A stretch of 64,000 bases of DNA from Gigaspora margarita (lineage: Eukaryota > Glomeromycota > Glomeromycetes > Diversisporales > Gigasporaceae), in NCBI GenBank assembly GCA_009809945.1, contig WTPW01000148.1, forward strand, positions 321,143 through 385,142, given 5' to 3'. Position numbers and translations under genes: made by a program. Shown one piece after another: positions 33,191-43,800 of the stretch (the stretch's first letter is position 1; the number at the start of each line of letters is the position of its first letter). Below the pieces are notes generated by a model. It made no database searches and had not been told where the DNA came from. It was given only the letters and a program-made list of their open reading frames with translations.

Positions 33191-33237
33191 AAATTTTACA
33201 AGTTTAATATACTTCACATAGATGTAATATGCTTGTA

Positions 33238-33644
33238 TATTGCACTCTAATTTGATTGGCTAAATTGGCAGATCATAATTTTTAAGAAAATAAACAATTT
33301 TTGTCAACTTTCTTTAGATTAAGAAATTTTTGTACCTATATGCAAACTTTAGTGCTGAACAAGTTTACTTTGTTAAATTAGAAAAATTGTCTTAATAAAA
33401 TTTAGAGAAATCATTAAAAAATAAGTTAAAAAATAAAAAATTGTGAATATCTCTAAATTTTATTAAGATAACCTTTTTACTTTGACTAAGTAAACTTATT
33501 TAACACAAAATTTGTATATAGATACAAAGAAAATTAAAAATTTACTAATAAACTTTCTATCTAATTCTAATCTAATATTTTTATAATAATTTGTTTTATT
33601 TTTTAAAAAAAATGATCTACAAATTTAGCCAATCAAATTAGAGT
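33238..33644. repeat. 400-bp palindrome
   Basis: CACTCTAATTTGATTGGCTA is the complement of TAGCCAATCAAATTAGAGTG at the far end. The arms continue inward (GACAATTTTTCTAA-type, AATAAAATTTAGAGA and its complement near 33455). Confidence 0.7.
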
Positions 33645-33791
33645 GTAAAATTTAAGCACATCGCAGAGTGCGAGTTATATATTTATTTATTTTACAAAAT
33701 TTACAAAATCTTTGATTGAAGATATTTTGGAACCCATCTAATTAATTTAATTAACTTTATTTCTTTGAATTCTATAACTTTTTATAATTAA

Positions 33792-34062
33792 TTGCTAATC
33801 CAGGTAAGATTAGCAGAATTTCTATATTAGAAATTGGGGCAAAATTCTTATGATATTAACTATATGCTGAAATCTGAGCAGAGCCCAAATAAAAAGTAAT
33901 TTTTTATTAACAATACATGTTGGTTAATTAAAAGTTGTAGAGCTCATCAAAATGCATATAACAGTAGTTAGATTATCCAAATAAGCCTAGTAGATGGCAA
34001 GATATTATCAAAAAATGATTGGCTGACTATGTAAAATCCCTGTAAACAAATTAAAGTAGTAT
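33792..34062. mobile_element. TTAA-family left arm (pairs with 39225-39501)
   Basis: TTAA (33788-33791) then TTGCTAATCCAGGTAAGATT, GAAATCTGAGCAGAG, TTGTAGAGCTCATCAAAATG and TGGCAAGATATTATCAAAAA. The matching right arm lies 5.2 kb away in inverted orientation. Confidence 0.7.
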
Positions 34063-35053
34063 GTAACACAGCACAGGACTAGTATGATCTCGTGTGTTTA
34101 TTGTAATATAGTGTTATTTGTATAATGATATTAGTTAAAAAATTATATATATTGTATAAAGTTCGTGTATTCAAAAATTAATTTTTAAAGTATCACTTTT
34201 TTTACTTATTTATTTATTCAAAATTTGTGTATTATTTTCAATCTATTTTTGTGTTTTGCAACTTATGTCAATGCAAAATGCATATAAATTTATCAATAAT
34301 TCTGATAACTATATTTTAATAAATTGATAAATCAGAAGTTAGTGAATTTAGTATTAAATTAGAGCAGCTGCACAGCATATAATGCTGTGCAGATTTGTAT
34401 ATGCAAGATTTATATATTCTTATCTCTTATTTTTCTAGAAGAAAATCATATTTATTTTTTACTCTTATATTAAAAAATTATATATTACATTATTATAAGT
34501 TATTTCATCATTCATCATGTGTTATGTAGTTACAAGTTTCATCATTTATCAATTAAAAGTCCAAAATTTGATTATAATATATATATATAATTGTCTGGGT
34601 TCAAAAATAATTACTTAAGATGTTCGATAAAATGGTTTCATCATTATAATAAAATTATTTCATTAGTTGTCAGGGATTGTTAATACATCTAGAACAGACC
34701 AGCCTGTTGGCAGCCCATTTTGAATTCTATTCATAGTAGGAGCCTTAGTATAAAAAATTCAGATTACTAAAGATAGTAATAAAGAAAAAAATTTGAAATA
34801 AGTTTAACTAGTTAGGAATATGAGATATAAAAAACTGAGAAATAAAAATTGCTATAAATTATGACAATAAAGATAAATTGCGATATTAAATATCAAATTA
34901 AGGATCTTATATCACTATTTTCATAGTACCTAGTGAGCTTTTGTATTGCTTATCACATAGTTTCTTTACAAATATAAGATTTTTACTTTGCTTTTATAGT
35001 CTCGAGTCTAATTACCAACATGTAAAATCTTGCATTATTGTATTGCCCACAAT
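34063..35053. other. AT-rich spacer inside the split TTAA element
   Basis: A short hairpin, GCTGCACAGCATATAATGCTGTGCAG (split here as GCACAGCAT and ATGCTGTGC), sits at 34366-34392. Otherwise no structure or gene is seen. Confidence 0.4.
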
Positions 35054-35320
35054 TAGTGTTGTATGTTCAGCCTTTTTTGGCTTGTCCATGTCCAAAATTG
35101 TTCAAATATCCAAGATTGTTCAAAGCTTGTTCAGACTTTAATAATCAATAAATTTATCTAAAAAATATATAACTATATATTTTTTTAGGTGCTAAACATT
35201 TTCTAGTTAAAATTAAAATAGATTAACTTAATAAAATTTTAAGTAGTTTTACTTTATTTAATTGTTCAATTGTCCAAAATTGACCAAATTATTGTCCAAA
35301 GCTGTCCCGTCACAATACTG
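35054..35320. mobile_element. hAT-type MITE, CAGTRTTGT ends (copy A)
   Basis: Starts TAGTGTTGTATGTTCAG and ends GTCACAATACTG. It is flanked by CCCACAAT (35046-35053) and CTCACAAT (35321-35328), an 8-bp duplication with one C/T difference. The interior (TTGTCCAAA and TTGTTCAAA words, ATATATAACTATATATTTTT) is shared with copies at 50367 and 55602. Confidence 0.8.
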
Positions 35321-35328
35321 CTCACAAT

Positions 35329-36969
35329 GGTTATGGGGTTATTTGTGCTTATTAATAACTGAACACATTAGGCCACAGAAAGTTGATTTTTTATTTTGTA
35401 TTACCTACTAACTAATTTTTTCAACTTCCAAAAAAATTTTTTAAGTTCCAATTGTGCAAATAAGTTTATTCTATAATTTTATCTCGTATTATCCATTAGA
35501 AAAATTATACAATAAAACTAATAAAAAAATTTTAACTACTAGTTTAATTTTTTAATTCTGTATTATGTAAGAATAAAATAACTTTGCATATCTTTTTAAA
35601 TATAAACTTGAGTCAATTAATTTACTGTAGATAAAAAAAAATTAAAGCTAAAATCAATATTAGATAATCTTATTATAATTATAGTAATTTGATTTCAAAA
35701 CTCTTATATAATCGCAAAATATTTACCAAAAAATACTTTAGTTTTAAAATAACCAATTGGGATGTAGTTAAGTAAAGAAGCATACAAAGTTGATTTTTCA
35801 CCTGCTGACCTATTTTTTAAATTTTTTTTTAGATCCCAATAGTATCAACTGTTCAATTTTTGGCATTTGTTTTTTCTGCTATTTCTTATCTAGTATCACC
35901 TAATGGAAACTTCAATTTCCCACAATTGTTTAATAGGCTCTGTAAGAAAAGTAGTATGGGTTGTGGTACAGGTTGGCATTAGGAATACTCAAAATAGTAT
36001 GAATTTTGTAGCACACACAGGAACATTTTATGGAATAGCATGGTAAAAATGGTACAGTCATTAAAGCGAAGTATAGAATGTAATATCACATCATATAAAA
36101 TAGTGCATTCAGATGGCATGTATATATACATTACATATGTATTGGCTTATAATACATGTTGGCTTATTTCATAAAGAGCAAAAGGTCAGTAAAGAATATT
36201 TTTTAAATAAAAGAGCAATATCTCATGATAGCTCTGATGAAGCTTCCTTGTATGTTTTAACAAAAAAAATTTTTACAAAATTTTGCTTCAAGCACAGTTA
36301 GCTTGTTCATCTTATATTGATTATTTATGTTTTTATAGTTAATCCACATTATTATCATAGTGGCACATGCATTTATATTCATTACTTGTACCAAATCCCT
36401 TATCAATTTGACTAGTAAGCTGCTACAAAACCTGAGCCATTTACAGTCCAATTGGCATGGAACATAGTCCACAAAATCTGTACCAATTCAAACTATACTT
36501 ATACAAATCTGGATCTTGATCTGTGCTACAAAGGCTTGTACCTATCTGATACCAACTCATGCTGTTTCAGTTCAATTTTCTTATATAGAAGAATGATGGA
36601 AAACTTATAACTATTGGACCAATTGTTTGATTCCTTGTTGTGCAAAATAAAGAATTAACCTTGTATAACCTTAGTGTAAGTATTATTTTATCAATTTACA
36701 GTAAATTAAAAAAAAAGACTGACCGATTTATGTTTTCAGATTTAGTGTAATATAAAATAAAAAATCAACTTTGTATAGCAGAATCTTTTAACTCAAAATT
36801 TGTAAATTTTTTGATAATCTTTATGAATAAGTTTTAATATAATGGTCTCTTATTATTTATTTACAAAATTTAAATTAATATTGATAATGCTAGTTTGCAT
36901 CATAATGATGAATTTTGAAATTGATAATCAATGATACTAGCTTTGAATCATAGTGAGTGATAATATATT
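35329..36969. other. AT-rich region, no gene
   Basis: Contains AAAGTTGATTTTTTATTTTG at 35387 and its complement near 36760, a possible TIR pair about 1.4 kb apart, plus a related word at 35783. The short ORFs have no recognisable content. Confidence 0.4.
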
Positions 36970-37254
36970 CAGGGTTGTTCAAATCACTGGTCGACCAAAA
37001 ATTCACTAGTCAAACTGGTCTGGTCAAATTGGTTGAATGGTCTGGTCAAATTGGTCAAATGGCTTAGTCTATTAATAAAATAAAGATAGCATACAAATTA
37101 ATATATACTATATAATTATATATGCATATATATGCTATATATATTTAAATACTCTTTGACCAATTTGACTAACACTGAACCCTTTGACCAACTGGTCAAA
37201 TTGGTCAAACTGGTCTGGTCAAGCTTGACCATTGACCAGTTCGTGCCAACCTTG
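36970..37254. mobile_element. hAT-type MITE with perfect 8-bp duplication
   Basis: Ends CAGGGTTGTTCAAATCACTG and complement CAAGGTTGGCACGAACTGGT. AATATATT flanks both sides (36962-36969 and 37255-37262). The interior repeats GGTCAAATTGGTC and GGTCTGGTCAA, subterminal words of the kind bound by hAT transposases. Confidence 0.85.
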
Positions 37255-37479
37255 AATATATTATATACATAGTGAGTAAATTTTAACTTCTTCCAAAAGC
37301 AAATAAATGAAACTTATTACATCTATCAAAAAGGTTCTTGCAAAAAAAAAAACAGAATAGACGATATCAAAAAAGTTAAAAAAAACTATTGATGTAGCTT
37401 TAGGAGTGACTTCAAGGACTTCAATTGCCAATTTAACTACTGGACTAGGCCACAATTATTAGACTTATAAAGAATAAAT

Positions 37480-37640
37480 TTATTTAATATAAGAGAGCAA
37501 TTTATTAAATAAGAGTTATATATATCATTGTATAATTGTTTTAAAACTAACAAAAACTAACTGCTCTTTTCCTATAGAAGGCAATCCTTTATATATTTCA
37601 CCTAGAATTACTCAATTATTAAGAATGAGATAAGAGCTAT
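37480..37640 (-). repeat. Repeat with TATA-like core (possible LTR fragment)
   Basis: AAATATATAAAGGATTGCC (complement of 37585-37603) and CAATTATTAAGAATGAG are shared with 52030-52110 and, more weakly, 56625-56690. A TATA box before a repeated GGATTGC could mark an LTR transcription start. No pair of LTRs was found. Confidence 0.3.
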
Positions 37641-38134
37641 GGCTATGGAAATTCATTATTCAAAAAATAATAATTTTTACCTAGAAATGTATAATAATTT
37701 GATCATAATAATGTAGTAAGCGAACAATACTAAATTTAGAAATATAGTTCCAAATTAACTTAAGTTTTTGAACAACACCATTTTTATATTATACAATCTT
37801 ATGAGTAAAAAAAATAAAAAAAAGAAAACTAAGAAGAAAAAAATTTAGCCTCTTCAATAATGATGAGCCCTAATAGTTTATCATCTATAATTAAAGTGAT
37901 ATGTAAACCAGTATATTTTAAATTTAATATTTATTGTTTAAACGTTTTATTTTTTTTTGTACTCTATATATGTACATACATATATATACTTTTCAAATAA
38001 TGATCAACAAAAAATAATGTATCTATTTCATCATAATAATACATCTAATACAATTACATTATTCCTTATTTTCAATAACAGATAAATGATAATTATAATT
38101 TATACTATAAAAGAATTACAAAAAAATTAGCATA

Positions 38135-39185
38135 GCAGTTAGGGAAGATGTCACACCTGTTTATATATGAGTGCTAATATATAATAAAACTTATAATAAA
38201 AACATATGAATTTACTATAAACTTTAAGCTCAAGTTTCTTTTCAATCTACATATTAACTTATTTTTGAATTTTAGAGTTAAACATATCGAGAATAGTAGA
38301 ATAAAAACACTTAAAATGACTATTTAAAATTTTGCAAAAATTAACGATTTTGCTAGTAAAATTTTATGAAAAAAAGATATACTAATTTTGAAAATACAAT
38401 TATATGCAAAATATTTTGCTGAAAAACTTTATTTAAGCAATCAAAGTAGGTTATCTTGTAAGAAAAATGTGTTATTTAAGTACTAAAGTTAAAATGTATC
38501 ATATTTCATAATCTAACTTTTTTTCTTTATTAGATAACCTACTTTGGCTTTTAAGCAAAGTTGTTCAGCATGTAATATTACATTATATTTAAAATTGAAT
38601 TATGCTTTTGGGACCTTTTACTAAGTGAAAAATGGGTTTAAAGTTAGAAAACATTTTTTTTAATTTTAAAAAAAATTTTTTTCTAAATTTAAACCCATTT
38701 TTCACTTAGTAAAAGGTCCAAAATCATGATTCAATCTAAAGTATAATGTAAAATTACATACTGAACAACTTTGCTTAAGAGCCCAAAGTAGATTACCTTA
38801 TAAGAAAAAAAAGTTAGATCATGAAATACAATAAATTTTAACTTTAGTACATAGATAACCTATTTTTCTTACAAGGAAACCTATGTTGGTCGCCTAAATA
38901 AAGTTGTTTAGCATAATATTTTGCATATAATTGTATTTTCAAAATTAGCATATCTTTTTTTTCATAAAATTTTACTAGCAAAATCGTTAATTTTTGCAAA
39001 ATTTTAAAAAGTCATTTTAAGTATTTTTATTCTACTATTCTCAATATGTTTAATCCTAAAATTCAAAAATAAGTTACTATGTAGATTGAAAAAAAAACTT
39101 GAATTAAAGTTTATAGTAAATTCATATGTTTTTATTATAAGTTTTATTATAATTTATCATACAGTGTGACATTTTCTCTGACTAA
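38135..39185. mobile_element. 1.05-kb near-perfect palindrome, TA-flanked foldback element
   Basis: Two arms of about 520 bp are inverted around 38660. Matching blocks from the outside in include AGGGAAGATGTCACAC or AGAGAAAATGTCACAC, AACATATGAATTTACTATAA, TTTTGCTAGTAAAATTTTAT, ATATGCAAAATATTTTGCT or its variant, and CACTTAGTAAAAGGTCC near the apex. TA lies outside both ends (38133-38134 and 39186-39187). No ORF. Confidence 0.85.
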
Positions 39186-39224
39186 TAGATGATATAAATA
39201 AAGTCAAATACAACCATAATCATA

Positions 39225-39501
39225 CTAGTATATTGTAGATTTTCCATAGTTAGCCAATTGTTTTTTGATAATATTTTGATATCCACTAGACCAATTTGGA
39301 TGATCTAACCACTGTTAGATGCATCTCAATGAGCTCTACAACTTTCAATTTGTCGACATATATTGTTAACTTAATAAAAAATTATTTTTCATTTGACTCT
39401 GCTCAGATTTCAGCAGATAATAAAAATTTATATTGTACTTATTCCCAAAATTTACTATTGTTCCAATATAGCAATTCTGCTAATCTTATCTGGATTATCA
39501 A
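39225..39501. mobile_element. TTAA-family right arm (pairs with 33792-34062)
   Basis: TGATATCCACTAGACCAATT, GATGATCTAACCACTGTTAG, CAATGAGCTCTACAACTTTC and CTTATCTGGATTATCAA, ending at TTAA (39502-39505). This is the complement of the 33.8-kb arm at roughly 80% identity by eye. Confidence 0.7.
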
Positions 39502-39505
39502 TTAA

Positions 39506-40179
39506 TTGATGATCTGCTAGTTAGAGTTGCAGGTGAAACTAATCTTTAATAGTGCACTATAGTGCACCAAAACTGATGCACTGATAATAATAATAAAAAA
39601 TCAAATCTTCGATAGTGCACTGATAGTGCACTGTTAGTGCATTGATTGTTCTGGTGAAACTAACTAGTTTTACCAACAACTCTAATCTGGTGCAGAATCA
39701 TAGTGCAATATAATGCAGATTACTATGTAAATTACATAAGCAGAAAATGGCAAGATTTTTTGACAATTATTCAAATAAAGATTTTTCTACTTAGATAACA
39801 ACCAATATCCACTAATTAAAAGTGTAGAGCTCACTGAAACTTATCTAAAGATGGTGAGATCATCTAAATTGGCCTAGTAGTTGCTAAAATATTGTTAAAA
39901 AATGATTTGCTGGCTTTATTGTTTACATAAAAATTTTACATAGTCATCCAATCATTTTTTAATAATATCTTGGCAACCACTAGATCAATTAAATAATCTT
40001 ACTACCTTTAGATATGTTTCAGTAAGCTCTATATCTTTCAATTAGTAGGCATTAGCTGTTAATATAGTACAAAAAAATTTTTTTAGAGACACTTAGCATT
40101 TACACTCTATATAATAAATATATAAAATCTGCATCACATTACACTATGATCTTGTACCAGATGACTGGCTGATCATTAA
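39506..40179. mobile_element. TTAA-family foldback, complete
   Basis: TTGATGATCTGC at the left, GATCATTAA at the right, with TTAA at 39502-39505 (shared with the neighbouring element) and 40180-40183. The foldback core (GTGTAGAGCTCACTGAAACT and complement AGTAAGCTCTATATCTTTCA) is centred near 39930. The left half contains GTGCACTATAGTGCAC-type repeats (39560-39640). Confidence 0.75.
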
Positions 40180-40189
40180 TTAAATTTTG

Positions 40190-41060
40190 TTATATAGGTA
40201 CCAAGATATCTTCAATCAAATTTTGTAAACAAATTTTGCTATAGTTTATATTTGATAGACATTTAGAATTTTACAAAATCTTGACAAAATTATCTTGGAA
40301 CCTACTTGACCAAATTTGATCAACTTTTTTTTTGAATTCTATAACATTTTATAATTAAAAAAAAGTTGATCAATTTGGCCAGGTGGGTACTAAGATGTCT
40401 TTAATCAAAGTTTGAAAAGAATTTTTGGTACAGTTTATATTGACAAACATTTAGATTACAAAAACTTTGATCGAATATATTTTGGCACTCACTAACCAAA
40501 TTTGAACACAGTTTATATTGATAGATATTTAGATTACAAAAACTTTGATCGAATATATTTTGGCACTTACTAACCAAATTTGAACAACTTTTTTTGTTTT
40601 AATTATAGAAACAGTAAAATTTAGAAAAAAAAAGTTGATTGAATCTGATTAGTGAGTAGCAAAATGTATTTAATCAAAGTTTTTATAAAATTTTAAATGT
40701 CAATCAAATATAAGTATAGCAAAAATTGTTTACAAAATTTGATCAAAGATATTTTGGCATCCATCTGACCAAATTTGATTATCTTTTTTTTTTTTTGTAA
40801 AAAACTATAAAATTCAAAAAAATAAAAGTTGATTGAATTTGGTTAGATTTATTTTAGATATTTTCAATCAAATTTTTGTAAAATTCTAAACATCTATCAA
40901 ATATAAGTTGTAACAAAATTTGTTTTCAAAATTTGATTAAAGATATCTTGAAACTTATCTGATCAAATTTGATCACTTTTTTATTTTAATAGGATTCAAA
41001 AAAAAAAGTTGATCGAATTTGGTCAGATGATTTCAAGATATATTTGATCAAAGTTAAAAA
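40190..41060. repeat. Array of alternating palindromic satellite units
   Basis: Four hairpins of the form ACCAAATTTGATCAACTTTT ... AAAAGTTGATCGAATTTGGT occur at 40307-40382, 40569-40654, 40766-40845 and 40959-41028. They are separated by inverted AGATATCTT and TTTTACAAAATT blocks, giving a period near 200 bp. A direct duplication of about 80 bp is at 40418-40580. Confidence 0.7.
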
Positions 41061-41278
41061 TATTTTTAAAAAATTAAAATAATTATAATGTGGTATAAAC
41101 TAAACAATTTTATTAGTTAATCCAAATTAAGGTATACAAAGTTATATAAAACTAAAGTATATAAAAAATTACCAAAAATACTATATAAAAAAACATTCTA
41201 AAGCATTTCTATTACCAAAACTTAAGATAAAATTTCTATTTAAATAATAATATTTTATAAGTATTCTATTTTACTTAA

Positions 41279-41806
41279 TTGATAATCTGTCAGTCAACTA
41301 GAGAGTAATCATAGTATAATATAATTCAGATTACATATAAAAATCACTATAGGTAAAATATGGTGTGCTTCTATCTAAAAATTTTTCTTATTAAGTTAAT
41401 AACATATATCTATTAATTGAAAGTTGTAGAGCTTATTAAGATGCATTTAATAGTAGCTAGATTATTCAAATCAGCCTAGTGGATAGTGAGATAACATCAA
41501 AAAATAATTAGCTAGTGATATAAAATCTCTATATAAACAAAACATTGTTTATATAGAGATTTTATATAGTTGGCTAATTATTTTTCACAATATTTTGCCA
41601 TCTACTAGGCCAGTTGGATAATCTAACTATTATTAGATACATCTCGACAAGCTCTACAACTTTTAATTAGTGGATATGTGTTGTTAACTTAGCTAGAAAA
41701 AAAATTTTAGATAAAAGCACACCACATTTCACCTATAGTGATTTTCATATATGATCTGTGTCATGTTATACTATGATTACTCTACAGTTAGTTGACAGAT
41801 TATCAA
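41279..41806. mobile_element. TTAA-family foldback, complete and best preserved
   Basis: TTGATAATCTGTCAGTCAAC at the left and its complement GTTGACAGATTATCAA at the right, TTAA at 41275-41278 and 41807-41810. Arms of about 240 bp meet at ATATAAACAAAACATTGTTTATAT (split as ATATAAACAAA and CATTGTTTATAT). No ORF. Confidence 0.85.
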
Positions 41807-42569
41807 TTAAAGATATTATAATTAAACAAAAAAAAAAAATATTTTTTTTATATCAAAGTTTCTGCTATGAAGAAAGGTTTTTATTCAAGTATATTAAACC
41901 AAGAGGTCCTCTTTAGTACTCCAAAATTTATTATATAAATAATGATACAACTACCATATTTTCCCAAAAATAAGCTACCTTTTTTTGGACAAAAAGTTAT
42001 ACAAAAAATTGGGGTAGCTTATTTTTGGGCAAAATCCATTTTTGGCCAATTATAGAAAGTTGCTACATAGTAAAGTCCAAAGTTTACTATATAAATCGAT
42101 TAATATCACTTAAGTAAACTTGGTTGAAAGGTCAAAATACACTTATTCTAAAATTTTTGTCAATATTGGAAAACTTTTTATTATTTAACATTTAATTTTT
42201 ATATTCATTGAATATATTTTTTTAAAAAATTTTAATTTTTTTTTACTAAAAGTAAAATTCAAAAGTCAAATAATAAAAATTCCTTCAATCTTGACAAAAA
42301 TTTCAGAATTTTAGAATATATATATTTTTATCTTCTTTATAAGTTTATAATACCTGCTATAAGTATCTGACTTCACGTAACTTTCTATAAAGAATTTAAA
42401 GCAATTTAAAATTTTTTTCTAGCAAAAGAATAGCATAAAAACTGATTATCCATACATTTTGTAGATAATAAACATTCATGTTGGGTACCTATAACAAAAA
42501 ATTACTATACCCATCATGAATATACATTATAGCCCACTTTTTTTTTTAAATAATATAAATTTTCTGACA

Positions 42570-43060
42570 ACAATATAGTCAATCTCAATGTTTAAAGGCT
42601 CTTTTGACTTCTATGGTCTTGTAGAAGTCAAAAGAGGAATCAAACATTAATATAGATTAGGCTGGTCTCAAAATATTTAGCTGAAAATTTAAGAAAAAAT
42701 TAAATAATTATTAAATTCTGTCAAACTTTAAACAAAAATATTTTGACAATAATGTGATCAATTTTAATGTTTAAAGGCTTTTTTGAATTTTGTATGCATG
42801 TAGAATTCAAAAAAGCCCTTAAAAATTAAAATTGATCACATAGTTGTCAAAATATATGCATTTTAAGTTTTTTAAAAAATTTATTTCATCACCTTCTCAA
42901 TGTTAATAATTAACTAAATTTTAAATAAAAATATCTTAGCATCGACATAATCAATTTTAATGTTTGATAGCTTTTTTTAATTTTATATAAATATAGAATT
43001 AAAAAGAGCTATCAAAAAATTAAAATTGATCATGTCAATGTGAAGATATTTTTATTTAAA
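42570..43060. repeat. Row of three ~120-bp hairpins
   Basis: Each hairpin runs from an ATCAATTTTAATGTTT-type arm to its complement: about 42570-42690 (AGTCAAAAGAGG apex region), 42720-42860 and 42925-43055. A fourth, AT-richer, is at 43215-43345. The arms are mutually similar, so they are tandem copies of one palindromic unit. Confidence 0.7.
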
Positions 43061-43151
43061 AACTTAGGGGTAATTATTATATATAAAAATGCATGAACTT
43101 TATAATCATGTAATATTCTGATATAGAGGTTTATTGGTTACAAAAAAAATA

Positions 43152-43402
43152 TGGGGGTGAGTTAGTAGAAAAGGGACAAATATTTTCTAAGTAAAAGTTT
43201 TCTTGACTTTAAACTTAATTATCTTAACAACTATCTTAATAAATTTAATAATTTTTTTTTATTTTAATTCTATATAATTTCTAGATTAAAATAAAAAAAT
43301 TTTTTAGCAAATTTGATTAAATAGTTGTTAAAATATTTAAATTTAAAAATTTAAAAAATTTTACTAAAAATGATTTGTCCCTTTTTTACTGACTCACCCC
43401 CA
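43152..43402. mobile_element. 251-bp TA-flanked foldback
   Basis: TGGGGGTGAGTTAGTAGAAA and complement TGGGGGTGAGTCAGTAAAAA, with TA at 43150-43151 and 43403-43404. AAGGGACAAAT is present on both arms. Confidence 0.8.
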
Positions 43403-43625
43403 TATGAATAATCTACATCTGTGATACTCTTTATGCACTGAAAGTTTTAAGGCATTACAACTTAACTCTGGGAAGTTACCGGGGGTCAGATACTTATAGC
43501 AGGTACTGTACTTAAGCAACTTTAATTAATTTATATAGAAAAATTTGGACTTTACTATATAGCAACTATTGTCAATTATGGGGTAGCTTATTTTTGAAAG
43601 TAGTTTATTTTGAGAAAAATATGGT

Positions 43626-43800
43626 AGCTACATGTACAACTTTTGGTTGTTTAATTTAAATAGTTTGCCCAAAGGTTCTACACTAGTTGCCATATCTACA
43701 ATCCAACTAGAGAGTTATCTATTTAAACCTCTGGTCTCTGCACCTTTTACCAATTCTATTTGTATTACTAGTACAGCCCTTCAATAAATTAGTTAGTCAA
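43626..43800 (-). repeat. Repeat R, minus-strand copy
   Basis: The complement contains GGTTTAAATAGATAACTCTC, TAGATATGGCAACTAGTGTA, AGAACC and AAAAGTTGTACATGTAGC, matching 21305-21430. It is split by the MITE at 41954-43624 and its end continues to about 41900. Confidence 0.6.

Larger units (their letters stand above)
42353..43503. mobile_element. TA-flanked element nested in 41954-43624
   Basis: CCTGCTATAAGTATCTGACT at the left and GTCAGATACTTATAGCAGG at the right, with TA outside. Its interior is a row of hairpins plus the 251-bp element at 43152. Confidence 0.75.
41954..43624. mobile_element. TA-flanked MITE family 'AAGCTACC', with nested elements
   Basis: CCATATTTTCCCAAAAATAA and complement CCATATTTTTCTCAAAATAA ends, TA at 41952-41953 and 43625-43626. 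GTTGCTACATAGTAAAGTCC is repeated inverted near 42060 and 43560. Without the insert, repeat R reads TGTACATGTAGCTAGTTGTA, matching the uninterrupted copy at 18.58 kb. It carries the element at 42353-43503. Confidence 0.8.

Noticed and set aside
36257..36472. 71-codon minus-strand ORF with several Cys
   Set aside because: No recognisable motif, AT-rich surroundings, no start context or splice evidence.
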